Below are positions 55,360-63,626 of a stretch of DNA of 64,000 nt, in pieces. Numbering within the stretch: position 1 is the stretch's first letter; every line of letters begins with the position of its first letter. The position numbers and the translations under genes were made by a program. This DNA comes from Vreelandella aquamarina (GTDB taxonomy: Bacteria; Pseudomonadota; Gammaproteobacteria; Pseudomonadales; Halomonadaceae). Below the pieces are notes generated by a model. The model had not been told where the DNA came from and did not search any database. It saw only the letters and a list, made by a program, of their open reading frames with translations. The stretch covers positions 310,001 to 374,000 of the forward strand of contig NZ_JABYQT010000003.1 in the NCBI RefSeq assembly GCF_020075495.1, in the 5' to 3' direction.

Positions 55360-56103
55360 GTGTCTCAAACCGGCTCGCTGCTCGCTGCCCTGAAACGCCA
55401 GCTTCGCGCTCAGGGCTACACCTATGCCGATGTGGCCCAATGGCTTGGGCTAAGCGAAGCCTCGGTAAAGCGCATGTTTGCCGAGCGTCATATCACGCTA
55501 GCACGCCTTGAACGCATTTGTGAGCGGCTCGACATCGAATTTGCCGAACTCGTCCAGACCATGCAGACCGACGAGCGGCGCCTGCAGGAGCTTACACAGG
55601 CCCAGGAGCAGAGCATCGCCGACGATCATGAGCTGTTTCTGGTCGCGGTATGCGTACTCAACGGCTACAGCTTTGCCGATATTCACCGCCAGTACCGGTT
55701 AAGCGAAGCCGAGTGTACCCGTCAGCTGTTGAAGCTCGAGCGGCTGGCGCTGATCGAGCTGTTGCCCGGCAACCGGATTCGGCGGCGGGTGGCGCCCAAT
55801 TTCCGCTGGCGCCCTGGCGGGCCCATACAGCAGTTCTTCCAACAGTATATTGCCAACGAGTTCTTTCGCTCGCGTTTTGACAGCCAAAGCGAAAAGCTGC
55901 TGGTGCTCAATGGCCTGCTCTCCCGAGCGGGCAACGATGAGTGGCAGCAGATCATGCAGCGCCTGGCCAAGGAGTTTCACGAGCTATGCGAGCGGGAAAG
56001 CGCGCTGCCCATCACCCAGCGCTTTGGTACTACTTCCGTACTGGCCGTGCGCCAGTGGCAACATGGCCTGTTCAAGGATTACGCGCGGCCGCCGCAAAAA
56101 TAA
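55360..56103 (+). CDS. HTH (XRE-type) transcriptional regulator with uncharacterised effector domain
   Basis: The 247-aa protein starts at GTG 55360 after a perfect AGGAGGT site. The N-terminal HTH reads LLAALKRQLRAQGYTYADVAQWLGLSEASVKRMFAERHITLARLERICERL. The middle contains a second helical region that resembles a winged HTH (FADIHRQYRLSEAECTRQLLKLERLALIEL). The remainder is unlike known ligand-binding domains. It probably binds the palindrome just upstream. A link to aas or fatty-acid status is possible but not shown. Confidence 0.85.
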   Translation: MSQTGSLLAALKRQLRAQGYTYADVAQWLGLSEASVKRMFAERHITLARLERICERLDIEFAELVQTMQTDERRLQELTQAQEQSIADDHELFLVAVCVLNGYSFADIHRQYRLSEAECTRQLLKLERLALIELLPGNRIRRRVAPNFRWRPGGPIQQFFQQYIANEFFRSRFDSQSEKLLVLNGLLSRAGNDEWQQIMQRLAKEFHELCERESALPITQRFGTTSVLAVRQWQHGLFKDYARPPQK

Positions 56104-56247
56104 CGCAATGAAGGGTAGTGGGGGCGTGTGTGTTTTAGTACGCTCTGGCCCGGCCCGTGGAACAGGCCTTTACCGTTATCCATTTCTCTTACCCATGCTT
56201 GAGATTTCTCATGATTTGCCACCGCGCCCTTCAGCCTGCCGCCGTTT

Positions 56248-57111
56248 ATGAATAGTCACCCGTTTGACGCCCTTGCCTGCCCGCTCGATGGCGCCCCGCT
56301 CACTCAAGAGCAGGGCGCCTGGCGCTGTGCATCGGGGCACAGTTTCGATATTGCACGCCACGGCTATGTGAATCTGCTGCCGGTGCAGCGCAAGCGCTCA
56401 AGTGATCCGGGTGACAGCAAGGCCATGGTGGCCGCGCGCCAGCGCTTTCTGAACGCGGGGTATTACCAGCCGATCGCCGAGGCAGTAAGCGCCGCCGTGC
56501 TTGAGGACAGTGCTGAACACACACCGCTTGCGTGCCTGGATGCCGGCTGCGGGGAAGGCTATTACCTGCGTCAGCTGGCCGCGATGGCCGGCCCGGCCCC
56601 GCTTGAGCTGCTGGGCCTGGATATCTCCAAATGGGCAGTACAGGCGGCGGCCAGGCAGGGGATTGCCGGGCAGAAGGGCCTGCCTGGGGCGGCCTGGGTC
56701 GTCGGCAGCAATGCCAACCTGCCGGTGCAGGCGCGCTCGCTTGACCGGCTGCTGTGCATGTTCGGCTTTCCGGTAGTGGAGGAGTTCACTCGGGTACTCA
56801 AGCCAGGAGGTATCTGGCTGCAGGTAGAAGCCGGGCCGAATCATCTGCGAGAGCTTCGCGAGATCATCTATCCGACGCTCAAGCCCGAGCGCGTCAATGA
56901 CGCACCCGTGCCCGCAGGGTTTACCCAGTCCGCAACGCAAACGCTGCGTTACACGTTGGCACTGCAAGGTAACGCCGCCATTGCCGATCTGCTGGCCATG
57001 ACGCCGCATCTTTACCGGGCAACGGCCGAGGGCCGAGCACGGGCGGCCACCCTCGAGACGTTGAGCGTGACCATAGAGGTAAAGCTAAGTAAGTGGGTTC
57101 GGAACGTCTAG
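56248..57111 (+). CDS. rlmA: 23S rRNA (guanine-N1) methyltransferase, RlmA-type
   Basis: The 287-aa protein has an N-terminal zinc region (ACPLDGAPL, then WRCASGHSFDIARHGYVNLL) and the SAM-binding LDAGCGEGYYLRQLA (about 91-105), plus FGFPVVEEFTRVLKPGG. It methylates G745 of 23S rRNA in relatives. In E. coli the zinc ligands are three Cys and one His; here Cys11, Cys27 and His31 are present but the second cysteine position is Asp14. The motif order makes RlmA the best call. Confidence 0.9.
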   Translation: MNSHPFDALACPLDGAPLTQEQGAWRCASGHSFDIARHGYVNLLPVQRKRSSDPGDSKAMVAARQRFLNAGYYQPIAEAVSAAVLEDSAEHTPLACLDAGCGEGYYLRQLAAMAGPAPLELLGLDISKWAVQAAARQGIAGQKGLPGAAWVVGSNANLPVQARSLDRLLCMFGFPVVEEFTRVLKPGGIWLQVEAGPNHLRELREIIYPTLKPERVNDAPVPAGFTQSATQTLRYTLALQGNAAIADLLAMTPHLYRATAEGRARAATLETLSVTIEVKLSKWVRNV

Positions 57112-57158
57112 CCCAGTCGCTTCTGAACGCCAGGCAGGTTTTCGCCTACGCCTAAACG

Positions 57159-57188
57159 CCACAAGGCCCGCATGAGCGGGCCTTGTGG
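57159..57188. terminator. Perfect hairpin between convergent genes
   Basis: CCACAAGGCCCGC (57159-57171), loop ATGA, GCGGGCCTTGTGG (57176-57188) is a perfect 13-bp stem between rlmA and the cold-shock gene. There is no T run on either side, so it may need a factor or act only as a stabiliser. Confidence 0.6.
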
Positions 57189-57226
57189 GGCGGGCTAGAG
57201 CCCGCACAAACTGTTAATCTACAAGA

Positions 57227-57433
57227 TTAAGAAGTTTGCTTGATGTTTGACGCCTGAAGGCCTTTCTTGCCCTGGGTAACGTCGAAGGAGACGCTAGCGC
57301 CTTCCTGCAGGGTCTTGAAGCCGTCGGCTTGAATTTCGGAGAAGTGGGCGAACAGGTCGTCGCTACCATCGGAAGGTGCGATGAAACCGAAGCCTTTAGT
57401 ATCGTTGAACCATTTAACTGTGCCAGTTGCCAT
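57227..57433 (-). CDS. Cold-shock protein (CspA family)
   Basis: The 68-aa protein has the nucleic-acid-binding RNP motifs KGFGFI and LFAHF, opening [18 protein letters not shown]. It binds single-stranded RNA and DNA as a chaperone. AAAGGA precedes the ATG. The upstream region up to about 57560 could hold a long structured leader as in other csp genes, but I do not see a certain promoter. Confidence 0.96.
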   Translation of the reverse strand: MATGTVKWFNDTKGFGFIAPSDGSDDLFAHFSEIQADGFKTLQEGASVSFDVTQGKKGLQASNIKQTS

Positions 57434-57666
57434 GTGTAGATCCTTTCGCGCAGATGCGCTGTCATGAAGTTCCTGGTATTACCCAGATTTAAGTAGCGGG
57501 TGAAACAAGGAATACAATATCAGGCTGCCGAAAAAGATCGTACGCTTCTGAAACCATGCTGCTTGCTAACCAACTGACGCCACAGTGTCACGATTGAGCG
57601 TACACGTCAAAGGCTTTCTGCATTTATTTACTGGGCAGAGGCGTCCGTACGCTCGGCCCCTTCCCG

Positions 57667-58842
57667 TTAGGGGCTTTGCCGGGCAGGCACGCGTAGACTT
57701 ATAAGCTGCACCAGTGCTCCAAGGACGGCTACCCCGGCGGCGCTGACGGCGAGCAGCCACAGGGGGTAAGTACCGGAAATGATAACTCCGCCGGCTACCG
57801 CGCCAAGGGCGCTGCCCAGATAGAGCGCTGATTCGTTGAGGGCAACCGCCAGGTTGCCATCGCCATGGGGCTTGCGCACCCGCATCAGTTCGCTGTTCTG
57901 GGGCACCTGCAGCGCCCAGCCCGCCGCACCCCAGAGGGCGATAGGCACAAGCGCCAGCCAGGGGTGCAGGGAGGCGGCCAGGGGCAGCCCGCCAAGCGAT
58001 ATCGCAAGAAGTGCCATGATGACGATCACTACGCGTGGTGCTGAACACCTGTCTACCATCGGGCCGATCAAGAAGCTTCCCGCAATGCCGCCAAGCCCCC
58101 ATACCCATAGATAGAGCGCAACGGGGGGCGCGCCTTCGAAGGCCGGGCTTGCCATGAAGGGGGCAATGAAGGTGTACATGCCAAGGCTTGCAATGGCCCC
58201 TGAAAGCGAAACGCTCAGGATGGCAACGGTGGCAGGATGTTTCAGCATCGTTGCCTTGTGCCTCAATGGCAGGGAAGGGGCGGCGGGAAGGGGCGGCAGT
58301 CGGCAAACAAGGCCGCCAAGTGCTACCATGCCCAGCACGGCAATGAGCCACAAGGCCGATGCCCAACCCAACTGCTCGGCCAGCAGCAGACTAAGCGGTA
58401 CGCCCAGCACGGTGCCGCTGGCCATGCCGCCCATGAGAATGGCGATGGCCTTGCCACCTTGACCGTTTGGAGCAAGCGCGGTTGCCGCGGCGATCCCCAG
58501 CGCCAGATATACACCCGCTCCCACACCGGCGACAGCCCGCCAGGCGGCCAGTGCCGCAAAGCTGTCGGCAAGGGCGCTCAGCGCATTGGCGATGACGAAC
58601 ACGGTCAGCGCCGCGAGCAGCCCCGTTCGCTGGCGGTGGCCGGGAAGCAGCGCCACCACGAGCGGTGAGCCAAGACCGTAGGCCAGCGTAAAGGCGGTTA
58701 CCAGTTGGGCCGCTACGGCTTCGGATACCGAAAACGCCGACGTCACCATGGGAATAAGCCCTGCGGTGACATAAGAAGCCATTCCTAATGAAAAGGCGCC
58801 CAGGGCAATGAGATAAATCGACAGTCGGGAAGAAAACGCCAT
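57667..58842 (-). CDS. MFS transporter (sugar-efflux/AraJ-like DHA1 family)
   Basis: The 391-aa protein has twelve hydrophobic segments and the DHA1 motifs SMASYVTAGLIPMVTSAFSVSEAVAAQLVTAFTLAYGLGSPLV and VGAGVYLALGIAAATALAPNGQGGKAIAILMGGMASG. The substrate is unknown; relatives export sugars or chloramphenicol-type drugs. It is divergent from the XRE regulator at 58981. Confidence 0.92.
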   Translation of the reverse strand: MAFSSRLSIYLIALGAFSLGMASYVTAGLIPMVTSAFSVSEAVAAQLVTAFTLAYGLGSPLVVALLPGHRQRTGLLAALTVFVIANALSALADSFAALAAWRAVAGVGAGVYLALGIAAATALAPNGQGGKAIAILMGGMASGTVLGVPLSLLLAEQLGWASALWLIAVLGMVALGGLVCRLPPLPAAPSLPLRHKATMLKHPATVAILSVSLSGAIASLGMYTFIAPFMASPAFEGAPPVALYLWVWGLGGIAGSFLIGPMVDRCSAPRVVIVIMALLAISLGGLPLAASLHPWLALVPIALWGAAGWALQVPQNSELMRVRKPHGDGNLAVALNESALYLGSALGAVAGGVIISGTYPLWLLAVSAAGVAVLGALVQLISLRVPARQSP

Positions 58843-58980
58843 CAGGTTCTCCAGTCAGTTTCGCGATCGGCTTGGCAGCGCTGGTTGATAAAGGCACTGC
58901 CAAGAGGTGAAAGCGCTATTCTGGAGAGGGTTCAGAGGGGGTACAATTTAACCCTTTATACTATTACTAAAGGCAACAAG

Positions 58981-59844
58981 ATGGCGTCAGAGCGTTCGTT
59001 GAAACGCACCCGCACTGAGCTTGGTGAGTTCCTGCGCAGCCGGCGTGAGCAGGTAACGCCTGAAGAGGTCGGCTTGCCTGCAGGTAAGCGGCGTCGCACG
59101 CCGGGGCTTCGGCGCGAGGAGGTGGCGGCGCTCGCGGGGGTCGGGTTGACCTGGTATACGTGGTTGGAACAAGGGCGTGACATTCGCGCCTCGGCGGATT
59201 TTCTCGATCGCCTGGCTCGCACGCTGAAACTCGATGCTACCGAGCGACGCCACCTGTTTCTATTGGCGCATCAGCGCCTTCCCGCCGAACCGGGCAAAAC
59301 CTGGTGCAGCGTGCCACCGTTGGTGCACCGTCTGATGAGCGACCTGCCCACGCGGCCTGCATACGTTTTGAATTTGCGCTGGGACGTGTTGGCCTGGAAC
59401 CACGCCGCCGACAGACTGTTTGGTTTTTCGAAACATCCGCCGGAGCAGCGTAATCTGCTATGGCTGCTGTTTACGGATACGGCTACGCGCGCGCTTTTCG
59501 ACCCCTGGCAAGCGCAGGCGCAGCAGATGCTTGGCAGTTTCAAGCGCGATGCAGCGCGTGCACCGGAGGACGCGGCGATCAATGCATTGATCAAGACGCT
59601 TGGCCAAGTCGACCAGGACTTCAAGGCGTGGTGGGCCGGGCAGGATATTCATGGGCCTTGCCATGGGGTTCGCCATCTTCACCTGGCGTCGCTGGGGTCG
59701 ATCGATTTTGAGCATGTCTCGCTGATGATCGACGAAGACCGCCACCTGCGTCTGGTCTACTACGCGGCCAGCAAGACGCAAGAAACCGCCTTCGACCAAT
59801 GGCTTCAGGCATCTTCGCCCGTGCCGCAAGAAGACGCCTTATAG
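58981..59844 (+). CDS. XRE-family regulator with MmyB-like ligand-binding domain
   Basis: The product is about 287 aa from the ATG at 58981 (AAAGG upstream); an earlier open start at 58885 is not family-like. The N-terminal HTH contains RRTPGLRREEVAALAGVGLTWYTWLEQGRDIRAS, the signature of MmyB-type regulators. The C-terminal PAS-like domain (PAYVLNLRWDVLAWNHAADRLFGF) is thought to bind a fatty acid or similar ligand. It most likely controls the divergent MFS gene. Confidence 0.92.
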   Translation: MASERSLKRTRTELGEFLRSRREQVTPEEVGLPAGKRRRTPGLRREEVAALAGVGLTWYTWLEQGRDIRASADFLDRLARTLKLDATERRHLFLLAHQRLPAEPGKTWCSVPPLVHRLMSDLPTRPAYVLNLRWDVLAWNHAADRLFGFSKHPPEQRNLLWLLFTDTATRALFDPWQAQAQQMLGSFKRDAARAPEDAAINALIKTLGQVDQDFKAWWAGQDIHGPCHGVRHLHLASLGSIDFEHVSLMIDEDRHLRLVYYAASKTQETAFDQWLQASSPVPQEDAL

Positions 59845-59880
59845 ACAGGCCAATCCTTACAGACGGGAGTATCCATGGTG

Positions 59881-59940
59881 TATTTCTATCTAGGTCATAT
59901 TTCTACCTGTGTTGTATTTCTACCTATGTTGTATTTCTAG
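59881..59940. repeat. 17-bp tandem repeat
   Basis: Units TATTTCTACCTATGTTG and variants at 59881-59897, 59898-59914, 59915-59931 and a partial unit 59932-59940 form a 3.5-copy array. It lies between the XRE gene and the flavoprotein gene. Confidence 0.85.
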
Positions 59941-60013
59941 GCTTATTGCCGCGTTACCTTCACGCTGACCTACACTGTCGGCAAGGTTTTCATACCTGAA
60001 GGAAATACGCGAT

Positions 60014-60937
60014 ATGCGCTCAATGGATAGAGAGCAAGTGATGTACGACGTTGCCATCGTAGGTGGAAGCTACGCAGGGATGGCTGCTGGGCTGCAACTG
60101 GCCCAGGCGCGGCGCAAGGTGGTCGTCATCGATGCAGGCAAGCCGCGTAATCGCTTCGCTGCCCGTGCACGGGGCTTTTTGACTCAGGATGGCCATGCCC
60201 CTGATGACATCGAGAAGGTGGGCCAGGCTGAGCTCATTCAATACCCGACGGTTGACTGGTGCCCAGGCAACGTAGCAGCGGTGGCGGGTGAAAACGATAA
60301 TTTTACCCTCACGCTTGCCGAGTCACCGGCATCGGCCACGCCGCTTCGTGCTCGCCGAGTCATCCTCGCGGCGGGCGTGAAAGATGAACTGCCGTCGTTG
60401 CCTGGGCTGGAGGAGCGATGGGGAAAATCCGTTTTCCATTGCCCTTACTGCCATGGTTTCGATCTCGAGCGTGGGCGCATCGGCGTACTGGCCACCTCTG
60501 AGGCGGCCATGCATCTGGCTCTGCTGCTCCCCGACTGGGGGCAGACCACGCTGTTTCTGAACGACGCGTTCGAGCCTGACCGCCAGCAGCTGGAAAAGCT
60601 CGCCAAACGCGACACCCATGTCGAACGCGGGGCGGTCGAACGCCTGACCGGCGACGGTTTGAGCCTGGTAATGGCAGATAGCCGGGTATTTGCGCTGGAG
60701 GGACTGTTTATCGTCACCCAGACCGCGCCCAACGCGCTGGCCTTGCAGCTGGGATGCGAGCTTGAGGTCTCGCCGCTTGGACGTACCATCAAGACCAGCG
60801 TTGCCAAGGCGACTTCCGTACCCGGCATCTTCGCCTGTGGTGACATTGCAATGCCCGTGGGCAATCTGGCGCGTGCGGTCAGCGATGGTACCTTGGCAGG
60901 TCAGGCAGCGCACCATTCACTGGTGTTCGATCTGTAG
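60014..60937 (+). CDS. Thioredoxin-reductase-like NAD(P)/FAD-dependent oxidoreductase
   Basis: The 307-aa protein has an N-terminal FAD-binding motif VGGSYAGMAAGLQLA, the redox pair Cys143-Pro-Tyr-Cys146 in HCPYCHGFD and the C-terminal FAD motif GIFACGDIA. The central NAD(P) domain lacks a good GxGxxG (IGVLATSEAAMHLALL), so nucleotide preference is uncertain. Relatives include disulfide reductases of small-molecule biosynthesis (GliT-like) as well as thioredoxin reductases. AAGGAAA lies upstream of the ATG. Confidence 0.88.
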   Translation: MRSMDREQVMYDVAIVGGSYAGMAAGLQLAQARRKVVVIDAGKPRNRFAARARGFLTQDGHAPDDIEKVGQAELIQYPTVDWCPGNVAAVAGENDNFTLTLAESPASATPLRARRVILAAGVKDELPSLPGLEERWGKSVFHCPYCHGFDLERGRIGVLATSEAAMHLALLLPDWGQTTLFLNDAFEPDRQQLEKLAKRDTHVERGAVERLTGDGLSLVMADSRVFALEGLFIVTQTAPNALALQLGCELEVSPLGRTIKTSVAKATSVPGIFACGDIAMPVGNLARAVSDGTLAGQAAHHSLVFDL

Positions 60938-61173
60938 AACAGGCCTTGAAGCAAAGCGTTGCTTGCCCGCCGGACAACGGTAGCTATCTGAATCCAGCCA
61001 ACGGTGGCTATCTGAATGATGTTGTGGGGCGGGAATCATCATGATCGCCACGGTATGTGCCCGAAGCGAAGGCTAGCAGCTCGATGACCGGGCTGCCAAT
61101 GAAGATGCGCTGGCTTGAGCCGCTACCATCTTTTCCATGCAGACAGCCCGAGCAAAGAGCCCTAGTACTTCAA

Positions 61174-61347
61174 CTAATACTTCAAGATGACATAGAACGC
61201 GTGAATGATGCCGGGGATGAAGCCAAGCAGGGTCAGGATGATGTTGATCCAGAAATGTCTCTTGAGGCCCACCTCCAGAAATACGCCGAGCGGCGGCAGG
61301 ATGATGGCAAAAATCATCTTGATTGGATCCGTTGCAGTAAGTGCCAT
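61174..61347 (-). CDS. Pmp3/YqaE-family small membrane protein
   Basis: The 57-aa protein reads MALTATDPIKMIFAIILPPLGVFLEVGLKRHFWINIILTLLGF..., the two-helix PMP3 signature with PPLGV. Homologues are stress-induced and help membrane-potential stability under salt. A strong AGGAGG site fixes the ATG at 61347; the upstream extension to 61386 is not needed. Confidence 0.93.
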   Translation of the reverse strand: MALTATDPIKMIFAIILPPLGVFLEVGLKRHFWINIILTLLGFIPGIIHAFYVILKY

Positions 61348-61498
61348 AAAGCCTCCTTTGCTTGATTGGTACGTTACTACTTGCAAGTGTAGTTGCAGGG
61401 TTCAAACTTAGCGAACCGCTGCCACTGCGACTGAACTGGCATCCACGTCGAGTTCATCGGCAGTCGATTTTTTATCAAAACAAGGGGAAAGGGACACC

Positions 61499-63550
61499 AT
61501 GTACAAACTACTGCCACCCTCGCTGATGTTGGCGAGCTGGGCGATGTCGGGATCAGTCTGGGCGCAGAACGCGCCGCCAGCCACCGCCGAGGCGCTGCCG
61601 ACCGTTGAGGTCAGCGCACCGCGTCTGGCGCGTGAGCTTTATGCCACGCCGGCGGCGGTGTCCACCGTAGACCGCGACACCATCGCCCAGGGCCAGCAGC
61701 GCGTGCGTCTTGATGAATCCCTGACAGGAGTGCCCGGGGTCTTCCTGCAAAATCGCGACAACTTTGCTCAGGGGCAGCGCATCGCCATTCGCGGCTTTGG
61801 TGCCCGGGCGCCGTTTGGCGTGCGCGGTATCACGGTGATGGTGGATGGTATTCCTTATACGCTACCTGACGGTCAGGCGCAGCTGGATGCCATCGACCTG
61901 GATAGTGCCGAGCGTATCGAGGTCATTCGCGGCCCGGCATCGGTGCTTTATGGCAACGCCGCCGGCGGGGTGATCGATATCACCACCGCCGACGGGCGCA
62001 GCGACCCAGGCTCCCGCGTGCGCGTCGAGGCGGGCAGCGATGGCTATCAGAAGCTTTCGCTGCAAAACGGCGGCCAGAATGGCGACTGGTCGCACCACGT
62101 CAGCCTGTCGGCGCTGAACGTAGATGGCTATCGTGACCAGAGTTCCACGGAAAAGTACCTGCTCAATGCCAAGTTGCGTCGGGAGCTTGGCAGCGAACGG
62201 GCGTTGACGGCGATCGTGAACCTGTTGGAGAACCCGCGCTCGGAGGACCCCGGTGCGTTGAATGCCGGTGAAGTAGCGCGCGGACGGCATCAGGCTGCCC
62301 CGAATTCGCTTGCGCTGGATGCTCGCCAGAAGGTCGATCAGCAATTGCTGGGGCTGCAATATGAAGACCTGGCGGCAGGCCCTGGTGAACTCTACCTCAA
62401 GGGGTTCATCGCCCGGCGCGATTTCGAGCAGCAACTGCCGTATGTGGGTGACAGCCGCCTGGGTTATCAGCGCGACTACATGGGAGTAAGCGGCGAGTAT
62501 CATCAGGGCATCATGCTCGGCGAGCTGCCGTTTGACTATGTCGCAGGGGTGGACATTGCCCGCCAGGACGATGACCGGTTCCGGCGGCGGGTCAACGCTC
62601 AGGGGGGCGTGGGCGAGCAGTTGGCGGATGAAACCCAGAAGGCAACCTCGGCCGGGGTCTTCGGGCAAGGGGATCTGGGACTGACCGAGCAGCTGACGCT
62701 TTCGCTGGGCGCGCGGTTCGACCGGGTCGATCTGGACGTGGATGACCGCTACCTGGCCGATGGTGATCAAAGCGGTGATCGAACCTTTACCGAGTGGAGC
62801 GGCTCGGCCGGGCTTAGCTACCGCTATCGGCCGCAGCACCAGGTGTATGTCAATACCGGTACTGCCTTTGAAACCCCGACGTTTGCCGAGTTCGCCAACC
62901 CGGCTGGCGGCGGTTTCAATCCGTCTATAGAGCCGCAAAAAGCCTGGAATCGTGAAGTAGGCATGCGCGGTTATATCGAGCCCCTGGCCATGGATTACGA
63001 GCTGGCGCTCTTCTCGGTACGCGTGCGCGATGAGCTGGTGCCCTACGACGATGGTGGACGTACCTTCTATCAGAACGCTGGTGATACCGACCGCGACGGT
63101 CTTGAACTGTCGCTGGGCTGGCAGCTTGCCGACCAGTGGCGCTTGAACAGCGCCTTGACGCTGGCGCGCTACGAGTTCGACCGCTTCTCCACCCCCAGCG
63201 AGCGTTTTGACGGCAATCGCATTCCCGGACTGCCCGAGCAGACCTGGATCAACCGGTTGACCTGGCAGGGAGCGTCCGAGCGCTTTGCAACGCTCGAAAC
63301 CGAGTATATCGGCGACATGGTGGCCGACAATGCCAATGAAACCGATATCGACAGCTACTGGCTGGTCAACCTGCGGGCAGGGGATGGCTGGCGCCTGGGG
63401 GGCGATACGCGCTTGAACGCCTATGTCGGGGTGCGCAACCTGCTGGATGAGGATCACTACGCCAACGTGCGCCTGAACGGCACCTTCGGCCGCTACTACG
63501 AGCCAGCGCCGGGGCGCAGCGTTTACGGTGGGGTAGAGGTGCGCTTTTAA
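61499..63550 (+). CDS. TonB-dependent outer-membrane receptor (FecA/FhuA-like)
   Basis: The 683-aa protein has a signal peptide (LLPPSLMLASWAMSGSVWAQ) and a plug domain with TonB box-like TVEVSA. It contains RLDESLTGVPGVFLQNRDNFAQGQRIAIRGFGARAPFGVRGITVMVDGIPYTLPDGQAQ and the usual IEVIRGPASVLYGNAAGGVIDI. A 22-strand barrel ends with the canonical aromatic-terminated strand (GGVEVRF). No siderophore transport genes are adjacent. It precedes a PQQ dehydrogenase on the other strand, so metal or PQQ-related uptake is possible. Confidence 0.93.
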   Translation: MYKLLPPSLMLASWAMSGSVWAQNAPPATAEALPTVEVSAPRLARELYATPAAVSTVDRDTIAQGQQRVRLDESLTGVPGVFLQNRDNFAQGQRIAIRGFGARAPFGVRGITVMVDGIPYTLPDGQAQLDAIDLDSAERIEVIRGPASVLYGNAAGGVIDITTADGRSDPGSRVRVEAGSDGYQKLSLQNGGQNGDWSHHVSLSALNVDGYRDQSSTEKYLLNAKLRRELGSERALTAIVNLLENPRSEDPGALNAGEVARGRHQAAPNSLALDARQKVDQQLLGLQYEDLAAGPGELYLKGFIARRDFEQQLPYVGDSRLGYQRDYMGVSGEYHQGIMLGELPFDYVAGVDIARQDDDRFRRRVNAQGGVGEQLADETQKATSAGVFGQGDLGLTEQLTLSLGARFDRVDLDVDDRYLADGDQSGDRTFTEWSGSAGLSYRYRPQHQVYVNTGTAFETPTFAEFANPAGGGFNPSIEPQKAWNREVGMRGYIEPLAMDYELALFSVRVRDELVPYDDGGRTFYQNAGDTDRDGLELSLGWQLADQWRLNSALTLARYEFDRFSTPSERFDGNRIPGLPEQTWINRLTWQGASERFATLETEYIGDMVADNANETDIDSYWLVNLRAGDGWRLGGDTRLNAYVGVRNLLDEDHYANVRLNGTFGRYYEPAPGRSVYGGVEVRF

Positions 63551-63580
63551 CGCGTGACGTCATCGGTGTGGTCATAAGAA

Positions 63581-63607
63581 ACGGGCAGCCCATGGGCTGC
63601 CCGTTTT
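63581..63607. terminator. Bidirectional terminator between the TonB receptor and the PQQ dehydrogenase
   Basis: ACGGGCAGCCC and GGGCTGCCCGT pair around a two-base loop, followed by TTTT on the plus strand and preceded by AAAA-like bases for the minus strand. Confidence 0.85.
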
Positions 63608-63626
63608 CATGCTGCCTTGGCGCTAT

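Noticed and set aside
61862..63457. A 531-codon open frame opposite the TonB receptor
   Set aside because: It is antisense to a clear receptor with a signal peptide and complete barrel.
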